Made by a program: the position numbers and the translations under genes | The notes under the pieces: model-generated | Told to the model about the DNA's origin: nothing | Databases searched by the model: none | Seen by the model: only the letters and a program-made list of their open reading frames with translations | In this document: positions 8,714 to 15,892 of the stretch, one piece after another | How the letters are laid out: every line of letters begins with the position of its first letter | Numbering within the stretch: position 1 is the first letter of the stretch | From: Chloroflexota bacterium | GTDB lineage: Bacteria; Chloroflexota; Anaerolineae; Aggregatilineales; Phototrophicaceae | Reading direction: 5' to 3' | Length of the DNA: 35,428 nucleotides | NCBI GenBank assembly: GCA_013388735.1 | Contig: JACAES010000133.1 | Location: 1 to 35,428, forward strand

Positions 8714-9002
8714 CTTCGGCGGTGGAGACCCCCTCCACGCTGATGATTTTTTCACGTCCGTTCGCCCCGGCTACAATCTCGATTCGCTCGACTGGTACGC
8801 CTAGCTGCTGCGCCAGAAAATTCACCAGCTCCTCGTTGGCAGCCGGATCGCCCGCCGGTGAGGAAACCAGGCGAATTTTCAGCGTGCCATCTTCCTGCGC
8901 TCCGACCAATTCCGGCGCAACGGCCCGCGTCACCACCCGTACCGTGAAGGCGGCACCCCCTCTGGCATCGGTTATTTCAAATTTGCGGCGGTTTTGCGAC
9001 AT
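8679..9002 (-). CDS. DUF167/YggU family protein, 107 aa
   Basis: A small basic-acidic protein with the DUF167 (YggU) pattern: an N-terminal beta strand region with FTVRVVTRAV, the conserved stretch RLVSSPAGDPAANEELVNFL, then QQLGVPVERIEIVAGANGRE. The fold is alpha/beta and the biochemical role is not established. The frame is open to 9044, but the ATG at 9002 is preferred because GAGAGG lies eight bases upstream and the family starts here. A C-terminal extension of about ten residues (VEEKLGGKMAD) runs into the next gene. The place beside YggT, YggS and PgeF is a widely conserved bacterial gene neighbourhood, which supports the call. It is separated from yggT by 128 bases that hold a strong inverted-repeat structure. 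Confidence 0.85.
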   Translation of the reverse strand: MSQNRRKFEITDARGGAAFTVRVVTRAVAPELVGAQEDGTLKIRLVSSPAGDPAANEELVNFLAQQLGVPVERIEIVAGANGREKIISVEGVSTAEVEEKLGGKMAD

Positions 9003-9042
9003 ATGACGACCTCTCAGTTTATCCCCCATTATCGCTGACAAC

Positions 9043-9106
9043 ACTCAGAATAAGGGTTAAGTATTTTTCCCTGTAGAAAGCCTTTTCTTTCTACTTTACT
9101 CTGAGT
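9043..9106. repeat. Nested inverted repeat, possible three-way-junction RNA or cruciform
   Basis: An outer stem pairs 9043-9053 with 9096-9106 (ACTCAGAATAA against TTACTCTGAGT, one mismatch). Inside it a perfect eight-base stem pairs 9073-9080 with 9087-9094 (GTAGAAAG, loop CCTTTT, CTTTCTAC). The remaining 9054-9072 can form a weak GGG/CCC hairpin. It lies between yggT and the DUF167 gene. No T-tract follows the stem on the transcribed minus strand, so it is not a normal intrinsic terminator. RNA processing or a protein site is possible. Confidence 0.6.
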
Positions 9107-9130
9107 CGCCTCTTTATGCTATCCGGGGAC

Positions 9131-9373
9131 TCAAACCTGGAGCAGCCGCATCAGCACCTGAATGATTAAAAACACGATCAGTGGGCTGAGGTCTACCATA
9201 CCCGTCTGCGGCAGCAGGTCGCGTACCGGGCGCAGCACCGGCTCGGTCAGATCGTAGATGATCTGGATGATCGGGTTGCCGCGATCTACGTTCGGGAACC
9301 AGCTTAACAGCACCCTCGCCAGCAAAATCAGTTCAAACAGCCACAGCACGAGAAAGATAATCTGAAGAATCAT
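9131..9373 (-). CDS. yggT: YggT family membrane protein, 80 aa
   Basis: Two hydrophobic segments (about residues 2-20 and 60-78) flank the family signature: LLSWFPNVDRGNPIIQIIYD and then TEPVLRPVRDLLP. This is the classic YggT/YlmG layout, an inner-membrane protein linked in various bacteria and chloroplasts to cell division, nucleoid or membrane complex organisation; its exact action is unclear. The frame is open to 9457, but ATG 9373 (or 9379, two codons earlier) is preferred because a GAGG lies eight bases before it, just past the stop of yggS. The gap to yggS is about ten bases, so both are on one transcript. Its partner genes yggS, DUF167 and pgeF are the usual neighbours. Confidence 0.87.
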   Translation of the reverse strand: MILQIIFLVLWLFELILLARVLLSWFPNVDRGNPIIQIIYDLTEPVLRPVRDLLPQTGMVDLSPLIVFLIIQVLMRLLQV

Positions 9374-9383
9374 GCTCATATCC

Positions 9384-10118
9384 TCAACCCTCGCCAAATA
9401 GAGCGCGGCCAATCCGCACCAGAGTCGCCCCTTCTTCGACAGCAACCGGATAATCATCTGTCATGCCCATGCTCAGCTCCGGCAGCGGCCTGCCGAACGA
9501 CTCGGCCAGCGCGCCGCGCAGCGCCGCCAACTGCGCGAACACCGGGCGCGTCTGTTCCATATCCGCGACGATGGGCGCCATCGTCATCAGGCCGTGTACG
9601 TTTAAACCCGGCAGCGCCAGGATGTGTTCGACTTCGTTCCACAGGCGGCGGCGAACTTCGTCATCGCTCTGCCAGCCGGCGGCCTCGAAGCCGTATTTGG
9701 CCGCCTCGCCCGATACGTTCATTTCCAGCAGAACGTCCAGCGTCCGCCCCGCTTCGACGGCCAGCGCCGACAGCCTGACGGCCAGTCTGAGCGAATCGAC
9801 CGAATGAACCTGCTGGAACAGCGGTAACACCAGCCGCGCCTTGCGGCTTTGCAGATGCCCGATCATATGCCAGATCAGCGGACGCGGCGACGCCCGGTTC
9901 ACCGCCGGGATTTTGTCCTCGGCTTCTTCTACGCGATTTTCGCCAAAATGTTGCAGTCCGGCTTCAACTGCCTGCAGGACGGCCTCGACCGGCTGCGTTT
10001 TGCTCACGGCGACCAGCGTCACCGCCGCCGGGTCACGACCGGCGCGGGCGCAGGCCTCGGCGATGCTTTCCAGCACCCGGTTTGTGCGCTCTGTTATCCC
10101 CATCATGCTGTCTGTCAT
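9384..10118 (-). CDS. yggS: PLP homeostasis protein YggS/PLPBP, 244 aa
   Basis: An alanine-racemase-like TIM-barrel protein without catalytic partner domains. The pyridoxal-phosphate lysine is K40 in LVAVSKTQP, followed by the family phrases HFGENRVEEAEDK, WHMIGHLQSRKA and VHSVDS. The C-terminal phosphate-binding region SMGMTDDYPVAVEEGATLVRIG is intact. Family members hold PLP and affect vitamin B6 and amino-acid balance rather than catalysing a reaction. The length is normal. The start overlaps the end of pgeF by four bases (ATGA), which fixes the ATG and shows coupling. It lies in the conserved pgeF-yggS-yggT-DUF167 run. Confidence 0.92.
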   Translation of the reverse strand: MTDSMMGITERTNRVLESIAEACARAGRDPAAVTLVAVSKTQPVEAVLQAVEAGLQHFGENRVEEAEDKIPAVNRASPRPLIWHMIGHLQSRKARLVLPLFQQVHSVDSLRLAVRLSALAVEAGRTLDVLLEMNVSGEAAKYGFEAAGWQSDDEVRRRLWNEVEHILALPGLNVHGLMTMAPIVADMEQTRPVFAQLAALRGALAESFGRPLPELSMGMTDDYPVAVEEGATLVRIGRALFGEG

Positions 10119-10891
10119 AAGGACAACACCGCTCCAAAACGCCCGGTGCGCCCTTTTTCGGCCCGGTGCGAGAAAAACTCATCGGTGCGTTCCGCCGTAC
10201 ATAAACCGGCGATCTCGATCTGCTCCACGCCGACGCGCTGTAAATCGCGCCGGTTGGCTTCCCACAGGTTCAGGTAGGCGCTGCCGTCGGCGGGGTCACG
10301 GCGGATCAAACCGTCGGTTGTGCCAAAATACGCCTGCACCGCCGCCACCACTTCTTCGCCCACCTGGTAAGACGCCGGCCCGATGCTCGGCCCGATGCCG
10401 GCCCGGATGTCCGCCGGTTTGCAGCCGTAAGCCTGCATCATCGTCCGCACCGTGTTCGCGCCCACCCCCTGCACCGTCCCGCGCCAGCCGGCATGGGCAA
10501 TGCCGATCACGCCGCGCACCGGGTCGTAAAACAGCAGCGGCGTGCAGTCCGCGAAACGCATCGTCAGCGGTGTATCCGGGCGATCTGTCACCATGCCGTC
10601 CGCCAGCGCCAACCAGCGGCGTCCGCGCACCGGGCCGTTGGCGATGACCGTATCGGCGCTGTGAACCTGCCACACCGTACAGACGCGCCCGCCGTTCAGG
10701 CCCAGCGCCCCATACATACGCTCGTGGTTTTCCCGCACTGCCGCCGGTTCATCTCCGACGTTGCCGCCCATATTGAGCGAATCCCAGGGCGCGGCGCTGA
10801 CCCCGCCGCTGCGGGTGAAGATGCCCTGTTTAATATCCGGCCAGCTTTCAAACTGATAATAACACAGGCCGTTCTGTTCAACGCGTCGCAA
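10115..10891 (-). CDS. pgeF: Polyphenol oxidase/purine nucleoside phosphorylase family (YfiH, PgeF), 258 aa
   Basis: A cytoplasmic YfiH (multicopper polyphenol oxidase laccase, DUF152) protein. The metal ligands expected for the family are present: H77 in VWQVHSAD, C116 in RFADCTPLL and H133 in GIAHAGWRGT. The N-terminal GIFTRSGGVS and C-terminal LCTAERTDEFFSHRAE segments are also typical. Family members have been shown to act as purine nucleoside phosphorylases/adenosine deaminases, and E. coli YfiH has been linked to correcting peptidoglycan precursors. Which activity matters here is unknown. The start is a TTG codon at 10891, supported by GGAGGG six bases upstream (10898-10903). It is the first gene of the leftward cluster and overlaps yggS by four bases. 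Confidence 0.9.
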   Translation of the reverse strand: MRRVEQNGLCYYQFESWPDIKQGIFTRSGGVSAAPWDSLNMGGNVGDEPAAVRENHERMYGALGLNGGRVCTVWQVHSADTVIANGPVRGRRWLALADGMVTDRPDTPLTMRFADCTPLLFYDPVRGVIGIAHAGWRGTVQGVGANTVRTMMQAYGCKPADIRAGIGPSIGPASYQVGEEVVAAVQAYFGTTDGLIRRDPADGSAYLNLWEANRRDLQRVGVEQIEIAGLCTAERTDEFFSHRAEKGRTGRFGAVLSL

Positions 10892-10923
10892 TCTTTTCCC
10901 TCCACGCCTCGCTGTTCGTCACC

Positions 10924-10952
10924 ATTCTAATTCGCTCCTCCCCGCCTCCCAA
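10924..10952 (-). promoter_or_regulatory. Promoter of the pgeF-yggS-yggT cluster
   Basis: On the minus strand TTGGGA (10952-10947) and TAGAAT (10929-10924) are spaced by 17 bases. Transcription would begin near 10917, giving a leader of about 26 bases that contains the GGAGGG ribosome site of pgeF. Confidence 0.5.
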
Positions 10953-11059
10953 GACCCAACCGGCTGTATTTGTGCATTTGTTTGGGACAAAGTGACGGCT
11001 GAATAGAGTCACGCTATATCGTTTTCCTGCATAAGGGTGTTTTCGCCAGTTGGTATTTG

Positions 11060-11089
11060 TTGCGACGCCTGAGGTTTTAGGTGTATACT
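11060..11089 (+). promoter_or_regulatory. Promoter of the response regulator/kinase pair
   Basis: TTGCGA at 11060-11065 and TATACT at 11084-11089 are 18 bases apart. Start of transcription is predicted near 11096, which leaves a leader of about 187 bases before ATG 11283. This is long for a bacterial gene. Confidence 0.5.
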
Positions 11090-11240
11090 GCCCATAGTGT
11101 AATCGCAATCGAACGGCTGCATGATCGGCTGTTCGCTTCAAAGATCATACAACCACCGGCGCGGCTGACCAAGCGTTTGATTGACGGTCAGGGCTGCCTA
11201 TCTGGCTCACCTGTAATCGGGTAATACTGGTCAAGTATTT

Positions 11241-11259
11241 CCCCTTTGACTGAAAGGGG
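11241..11259 (+). promoter_or_regulatory. Leader hairpin just upstream of the regulator's ribosome site
   Basis: CCCCTTT (11241-11247) pairs perfectly with AAAGGGG (11253-11259) around a GACTG loop. It ends 13 bases before GAGG (11273-11276), the ribosome site of the response regulator. No T-tract follows, so it is not a terminator. Translational control or mRNA stabilisation is possible but inferred. Confidence 0.45.
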
Positions 11260-11282
11260 CCATCCAGAGCGCGAGGATCAAA

Positions 11283-12005
11283 ATGAGTGAGAGCAAAGAG
11301 CGCCCGAAGAGCATCTCCGTTTTAGTTGTGGATGACCATCCCCTTTTCCGTGAGGGCTTGCAGCAGGCGCTGGAGCTTGAGGACGATATTGTTGTCGTCG
11401 GATTCAGCGAGGACGGCGAGGATGCGCTCAAGAAAGCTCGCCAGTTGCGCCCGGATGTGGTGCTGCTCGATATAAACCTGCCTTCGATGAACGGCCTCCA
11501 GGTAGCGCGGCAGTTGAAGTCGGAGCGACCGGAAATCGCCGTCGTCGTGCTGACCGCCTACCATGATATTCAACAGGTCGTCCATGCCATGCGCGCCGGC
11601 GCGTCTGCCTACTGCTCCAAAGAAGTCACACCGGACGAATTAATTGAGATCGTGCGCGATACCGCGCGCGGCTATTATATCGTCGGCGGCGAAAAACTCG
11701 ACCAGCGTGCGCTCGAAAGCTGGATTCAGGCCAGCATCGAGGCCATGAGCGGGCCATATATCATTGATGCGGAAGAACATTTCGTCCCCCTCAGCCCCCG
11801 TGAGATGGAAATTCTTCAGTTCGTCACGCACGGCCTGAGCAACAAGGAAATCGCCCTCAAACTGCGCATCAGCCAGCAGACCGTCAAAAACCACATGACC
11901 TCCATCCTGAAAAAGCTCAATGTCGAGGATCGCACGCAGGCCGCCGTCAATGCCCTGCGCCGGGGCTGGGTGCGTCTCGAAGATGGCCGTTCAAACAAAC
12001 TTTAG
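11283..12005 (+). CDS. NarL/LuxR-family response regulator, 240 aa
   Basis: Residues about 12-130 are a receiver domain: acidic pocket VVDDHP, phosphorylation site D63 in LLDINLPSMNG, the Thr of VVLTAYHD, and Lys in SAYCSKEVT. Residues about 170-235 are a LuxR-type helix-turn-helix with LSPREMEILQFVTHGLSNKE and ISQQTVKNHMTSILKKL. It should bind DNA when phosphorylated. The histidine kinase gene starts 18 bases downstream, making a two-component pair, and the Tad genes follow directly, so control of that locus is likely but not shown. GCGAGGA six bases upstream supports the ATG. The REC domain appears complete. Confidence 0.92.
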   Translation: MSESKERPKSISVLVVDDHPLFREGLQQALELEDDIVVVGFSEDGEDALKKARQLRPDVVLLDINLPSMNGLQVARQLKSERPEIAVVVLTAYHDIQQVVHAMRAGASAYCSKEVTPDELIEIVRDTARGYYIVGGEKLDQRALESWIQASIEAMSGPYIIDAEEHFVPLSPREMEILQFVTHGLSNKEIALKLRISQQTVKNHMTSILKKLNVEDRTQAAVNALRRGWVRLEDGRSNKL

Positions 12006-12023
12006 CATTCAGAGTGAATATCT

Positions 12024-13103
12024 ATGGATCGAGATAAGACGGACGCCAAAGACCAGATCATCGAATTCATCACCCAGGAGATGAAGCGCACCAAAGAGCG
12101 GCTGACCGAGATCAAAAGCCAGATTGACCAGATTCAACTGGTGGTTGGGCGCGAGGAACAGCGCAACACCGACATCGCCACCGAACTGCGCACCATTCAG
12201 GACAACATCGAAACCGTACCCCGTCAGGACATCCGCAGTAAATATGATGAGGCGCTTGACGCGCGCTTCCGCCTGACAACCATGCGCGGCCAGCTCGAAA
12301 AATTCCAGTCCAGCCGCGAAATCCTGGAAAAACAGCAGGCCTCGCTGGCTCAACTGCTTAATATCATCCAGGGCGTGGACATGCTCGCCAACGGCGCGGA
12401 CGAAGCCCAGGCCGCCAACCCGAAGGCCAGCCTCAATATCGTGCGTATCGTCCAGGCGCAGGAAGAAGAAAAACTGCGTCTGGCCCGGCTGATGCACGAC
12501 GGCCCCGCTCAATCGCTGACCAACTTCATCTTGCAGACCGAAATCTGCCAGCGCCTTTTTGACCGCGACCCTGCCCGCGCCGCCGAGGAATTGAATAACC
12601 TCAAGACCACCGCCAGCGTCACCTTCCAGAAGGTGCGCGATTTTATCTTCGATCTGCGCCCGATGATGCTGGACGACCTGGGCGTGGTGCCAACGGTGCG
12701 CCGCTACATCGATTCCTTTAAGGACAAAAACGACATTGACGCCCGCCTGGAACTGACCGGCGAAGAACGGCGGCTGCAAAACCACCGCGAGGTGATGCTC
12801 TTCCGGGGCATTCAGGACTTGATGGGACATGCCCGCGACTATGCCAACGCTACCGAAATCATCGTCCGCCTGGATATGGCGAGCGAGCGGATTAAGGTGG
12901 ACGTGGACGACAACGGGCGCGGCTTCGACGCCGAAGCGATTTTTATGGCCGGCGATGATGTGCATCTGGATGCCCGCGCGCAGGGTATTCTGACCCTGAA
13001 GGAGAAGTTCGAACTCGTCAACGGCGGCCTGTCTGTTTCCAGCGCCGAAACCGAAGGCACGACCGTTCATCTCGAACTTCCGGCCAGCGACGACTCGATA
13101 TGA
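12024..13103 (+). CDS. DegS-like cytoplasmic sensor histidine kinase, 359 aa
   Basis: No membrane segment or signal is present. Residues 1-130 are a coiled coil like the sensor part of DegS. The HisKA_3 dimerisation box carries phospho-acceptor H158 in RLARLMHDGPAQSL. The ATPase domain follows, with DDNGRGFD (295-302) and a terminal GILTLKEKFELVNGGL...EGTTV region. The N-box is odd: in the family it reads roughly E-x-x-x-N, but here it is QDLMGHARDYA, with His269 where the Mg-ATP-binding Asn is expected. Kinase activity may therefore be weak or altered. The neighbouring NarL-type regulator is the obvious partner. The ATG at 12024 follows the regulator's stop by 18 bases. Confidence 0.88.
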   Translation: MDRDKTDAKDQIIEFITQEMKRTKERLTEIKSQIDQIQLVVGREEQRNTDIATELRTIQDNIETVPRQDIRSKYDEALDARFRLTTMRGQLEKFQSSREILEKQQASLAQLLNIIQGVDMLANGADEAQAANPKASLNIVRIVQAQEEEKLRLARLMHDGPAQSLTNFILQTEICQRLFDRDPARAAEELNNLKTTASVTFQKVRDFIFDLRPMMLDDLGVVPTVRRYIDSFKDKNDIDARLELTGEERRLQNHREVMLFRGIQDLMGHARDYANATEIIVRLDMASERIKVDVDDNGRGFDAEAIFMAGDDVHLDARAQGILTLKEKFELVNGGLSVSSAETEGTTVHLELPASDDSI

Positions 13104-13124
13104 ATCTTCAAACCATCGGCCTAT

Positions 13125-13152
13125 TTGACAGCTACCGCCAATTGACTACACT
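13125..13152 (+). promoter_or_regulatory. Promoter upstream of cpaB
   Basis: A consensus TTGACA at 13125-13130 is followed after 16 bases by TACACT at 13147-13152. Transcription would start near 13159, giving a leader of about 78 bases. It lies just after the kinase stop (13101-13103), so the Tad genes can be expressed apart from the two-component pair. Confidence 0.5.
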
Positions 13153-13236
13153 TAAAATTGTGTCTTTACGAATTCTTTGTTGTCTGCTCAGGGGCACAAC
13201 TCGCACGCAGACATCTGAATCCGAACGGAGGAGACC

Positions 13237-14391
13237 ATGCGCGGTCGCTTACTAATCCTGGTCGGGTTAGTTATCCTGATAGTCGTTATCGTCGCTGTTG
13301 TGTTTCTGAGTGGTGGTCTGGGAACCGGCCAGCGCACGGCGACGCCTGTTCCGGGTGTCACCGGCGGCGCTGTTGTGCCGACAGCCGGCCCGACCCCAAC
13401 GCCGATCCGCTTCGTGGAAATTGTCGTGGCGCTGCAAAACCTGCCGCGCGGTTATACTTTTCCCGAAACAACAGCCGAGCTTGAGAACGTCGTCAACTAC
13501 TTCCCCTGGCCGGAAGATGCCGTGCCGTTTAACGCTCTGCGGAAAGATGACGGCGGGCTGGAAAAAGTGTTGGGCAAAATCGCCCGTACCGACCTGTTCC
13601 GCGAACAGCCCATCCTCTCGAACCTGCTGGTGGAGCAGTTGACCGACATTGCCAGTTTCGGCTCGGACGCGGCGGCGGTGCTGCCTTCCGACCGGGTGGC
13701 GATCTCCGTCCCCATCAACCGACAGACCAGCGTCGCCTATGGCATTCGCCCCGGCGACCGGGTGGACGTGATTATCTCCATGCTGTTCGTGGACGTGGAC
13801 GAAATCTTCCAGAGCATTTCGCCAAACCGCATCACTCTGTTCAGCATCAAGGATGATGGCACGATTGAATTCATCCAGGGTGTCGAAGGCCGTCCTGAGC
13901 AGACCAGCCTCGGTCCGGCGGTCATCGGCCCCAGCGAACGGCAGCGCCCGCGCCTGGTGACGCAGCGCACCATCCAGGACGCGCTGGTGGTCTGGGTCGG
14001 GGACTTCCCGCTGATCGGCAGTTATATCGGCGTGCCGCCCACGCCCACCCCCATCCCCAAAGAGCAGGAAGACACCGGTTCTGGCACACCACCACCGCCA
14101 CCGACTCCCATCCCGGTGCCGGATATTGTCACACTGGGCGTTTCGCCGCAGTATGCCGTTTTCCTCACCTATGCCATCGAGTCCAAGCTGCCGCTTACCC
14201 TGGTGCTGCGCTCCGCCACCGACACTTCGCGCGTGCAGACCGAGCCGGTGACGCTGGACTACGTTATGAACGAATTCCGCATCACCCTGCCCGGACGGCG
14301 CGATTACACCATTGAACCGGCCATCCGCAGCATCCGCCAACTGCTGGCAGGCGACGAAATCAGCCTGACTGAAACCGGACAACAACCGTAA
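13237..14391 (+). CDS. cpaB: Flp pilus assembly protein CpaB/RcpC, 384 aa
   Basis: An N-terminal membrane anchor (about residues 5-26) is followed by a Thr/Pro-rich linker with TPTPIRFVEIVVALQNLPRG, the entrance to an SAF domain. The phrase VAISVPINRQTSVAYGIRPGDRVDVI is the CpaB/RcpC signature. The protein sits in the envelope and helps assemble or stabilise the Tad channel. A second Pro/Thr-rich insert (about residues 265-300, with PPPPPTPIPVPD) splits the C-terminal region, which ends in IVTLGVSPQYAVFLTYAIE, again typical of the family. GGAGGAGA four bases upstream fixes the ATG. It is the first gene of the Tad group here. Confidence 0.9.
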   Translation: MRGRLLILVGLVILIVVIVAVVFLSGGLGTGQRTATPVPGVTGGAVVPTAGPTPTPIRFVEIVVALQNLPRGYTFPETTAELENVVNYFPWPEDAVPFNALRKDDGGLEKVLGKIARTDLFREQPILSNLLVEQLTDIASFGSDAAAVLPSDRVAISVPINRQTSVAYGIRPGDRVDVIISMLFVDVDEIFQSISPNRITLFSIKDDGTIEFIQGVEGRPEQTSLGPAVIGPSERQRPRLVTQRTIQDALVVWVGDFPLIGSYIGVPPTPTPIPKEQEDTGSGTPPPPPTPIPVPDIVTLGVSPQYAVFLTYAIESKLPLTLVLRSATDTSRVQTEPVTLDYVMNEFRITLPGRRDYTIEPAIRSIRQLLAGDEISLTETGQQP

Positions 14392-14395
14392 ATTG

Positions 14396-14429
14396 GTGAG
14401 AGTCCCCCCGATTCTTGAGGGGGACTCAC
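14396..14429 (+). terminator. Hairpin after cpaB, possible weak terminator
   Basis: GTGAG (14396-14400), a two-base bulge and TCCCCC pair with GGGGGA and CTCAC (14419-14429), leaving a loop of about ten bases. The stem is GC-rich, but the bases after it are GTTATCGGG, not a U-run. It may terminate poorly or protect the 3' end of the cpaB message. Confidence 0.4.
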
Positions 14430-14451
14430 GTTATCGGGCGAGGAATTGGAT

Positions 14452-14485
14452 TATAATACACATAGGTGGATGGACTGAGTCCACC
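14452..14485 (+). promoter_or_regulatory. Minus-10 box and operator-like palindrome before cpaE
   Basis: A perfect TATAAT at 14452-14457 has only a poor minus-35 (TTATCG, 15 bases upstream). At 14471-14483 lies TGGACT-G-AGTCCA, a perfect six-base inverted repeat with one central base, within a longer GGTGGA/TCCACC pairing (14465-14485). It starts about seven bases after the predicted start of transcription, a classic place for a repressor site. An RNA hairpin at the 5' end is the alternative. Confidence 0.45.
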
Positions 14486-14533
14486 GGTAATGCCTGCTAT
14501 CCGTCTTACTTATACGGAGCGCTGGAGGGATGA

Positions 14534-15871
14534 ATGAACAGACCGAGCAGCCCACAGTCTGAAGGCGATGTAATCACCATTCTGTTGGTAGATGACATCC
14601 CGGAAGCACGCGAAAATATCAAAAAACTCCTGGCCTTTGAACCTGATTTTCGAGTGGTTGGCTCGGTCGGTACGGGGCGCGATGGGGTGGCGATGGCGAA
14701 AGAGATGAAGCCGAACATCGTCATCATGGACATCAATATGCCGGATATGGACGGCATTCAGGCAACCTCGCTCATCACCGAATCCGTCCCGACGGCGGCG
14801 GTGATTATGATGTCCGTCCAGAACGACCCGGACTATCTGCGCCGTGCCATGCTGGCCGGCGCGCGCAACTTCCTTACCAAACCGATTTCCCCCGACGAAC
14901 TCTATAACACCATTCGTACTGTCCACGCCCAGCACCGGGTGGTCGCCCAGCGGCTTTCGGCCATGCAGCAGCAGATGCCGGAGGAGTCGCTGCGGAAGGC
15001 TGTGCAAGTGGAAGGGACAGAAAACCGCCCCGGCCACGTGATCGTGGTTTACAGCCCGCAGGGCGGCGTCGGCGTCACTACCATCGCTACCAACCTGGCC
15101 TCCGGCTTGATGAAAGAAGGCGTCCGCGTTCTGCTGGTGGATGCCGACTTACAATTTGGTGACATCGGTGTGCTGCTCAACATCCAGTCTCAGTCCACGA
15201 TGGTTGACCTGGTGGACAACATCCACGACCTGGACACCCAGCTTTTTGACAGCATCGTTTTCACCCATGACAGCGGCATGAAGGTGCTGATGGGACCCGC
15301 TCGTCCCGAATACGCCGAGGTCATCGAGCAGAATAACCCGACCGCCGTCGCCCAGATGCTGGAGAAAATCAGCGGCAACTACGATTTTATCGTCGTGGAT
15401 ACCAGCCACCAGTTGAACGAAACCGTGCTGTCGCTGTTTGATATTGCGGCCAAAATTGTTGTCGTCGGAATGCCGACCCTGGCCTGCGTGAAAAACGTCC
15501 GCTTTGTCCTTGACCTGTTCGACCAGTTGAATTACCCGCCGGAAAAAACCTTCCTCATCCTCAACCGCGTCCTGGATGACCGCAACCGCCAGCGTTTTAC
15601 CATCCCATCGGAAAAGATCGCGCGGTTTTTGAAACGTCCGATTGAACTGGAAATCCCTTCTGACGAACTAACCGCCCTGGAAGCGATGAGCAAGGGCATT
15701 CCCATCATCGCCCGGCGCGACAAAACCCGTTCGCCCGTCAAAGAGCTTATGACCCTGGCCGATGTGTTGTATACCCAACTGGCCGGTGAGGAAGAAGCAG
15801 CGGAATTTGACTCGTCAGCCGACAAAGCCCGGCGCAAACCGGGACTCGGTTTGCGGCTGGGTAAAGCCTGA
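14534..15871 (+). CDS. cpaE: CpaE/TadZ-like protein with N-terminal receiver domain, 445 aa
   Basis: Residues about 14-130 are a receiver domain with D66 in IVIMDINMPDMDG and K116 in NFLTKPISP. Residues about 165-420 are a MinD/ParA-like domain of the CpaE/TadZ type, which localises the Tad machine in the cell. The deviant Walker A reads SPQGGVGVTT (174-183): the signature Lys is Gln and the P-loop Lys is Val181, so ATP hydrolysis is doubtful. VDADLQFGDIGVLLN and FIVVDTSH are otherwise typical. GGAGGG five bases upstream supports ATG 14534. cpaF follows after 21 bases. A receiver domain on CpaE is known from this group and suggests phosphorylation or pseudo-receiver control. Confidence 0.9.
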   Translation: MNRPSSPQSEGDVITILLVDDIPEARENIKKLLAFEPDFRVVGSVGTGRDGVAMAKEMKPNIVIMDINMPDMDGIQATSLITESVPTAAVIMMSVQNDPDYLRRAMLAGARNFLTKPISPDELYNTIRTVHAQHRVVAQRLSAMQQQMPEESLRKAVQVEGTENRPGHVIVVYSPQGGVGVTTIATNLASGLMKEGVRVLLVDADLQFGDIGVLLNIQSQSTMVDLVDNIHDLDTQLFDSIVFTHDSGMKVLMGPARPEYAEVIEQNNPTAVAQMLEKISGNYDFIVVDTSHQLNETVLSLFDIAAKIVVVGMPTLACVKNVRFVLDLFDQLNYPPEKTFLILNRVLDDRNRQRFTIPSEKIARFLKRPIELEIPSDELTALEAMSKGIPIIARRDKTRSPVKELMTLADVLYTQLAGEEEAAEFDSSADKARRKPGLGLRLGKA

Positions 15872-15892
15872 GAGTGATACCGGAGGATAAGC

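Larger units (their letters stand above)
10892..11282. other. Divergent intergenic region between pgeF and the response regulator
   Basis: This 391-base stretch has no convincing gene; the 87-codon minus-strand frame that crosses it has no family-like sequence or ribosome site. It carries a leftward promoter (10924-10952), a rightward promoter (11060-11089), and an untranslated leader of about 185 bases before the regulator. The leader contains paired segments CTGACC (about 11166-11171) and GGTCAG, and a strong hairpin at 11241-11259. The base composition is noticeably less GC-rich than the flanking genes. Confidence 0.6.

Noticed and set aside
9073-9094. Perfect hairpin as an intrinsic terminator for yggT
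   Set aside because: On the minus strand it is followed by AGGGAAAAATAC, not a T-run.
10878-11141. 87-codon minus-strand frame between pgeF and the response regulator
   Set aside because: No ribosome site, overlaps the pgeF start and promoter, and the sequence shows no family features.
11222-11240. TAATAC as a second promoter close to the response regulator
   Set aside because: No acceptable minus-35 at proper spacing; the pair at 11060-11089 is better.
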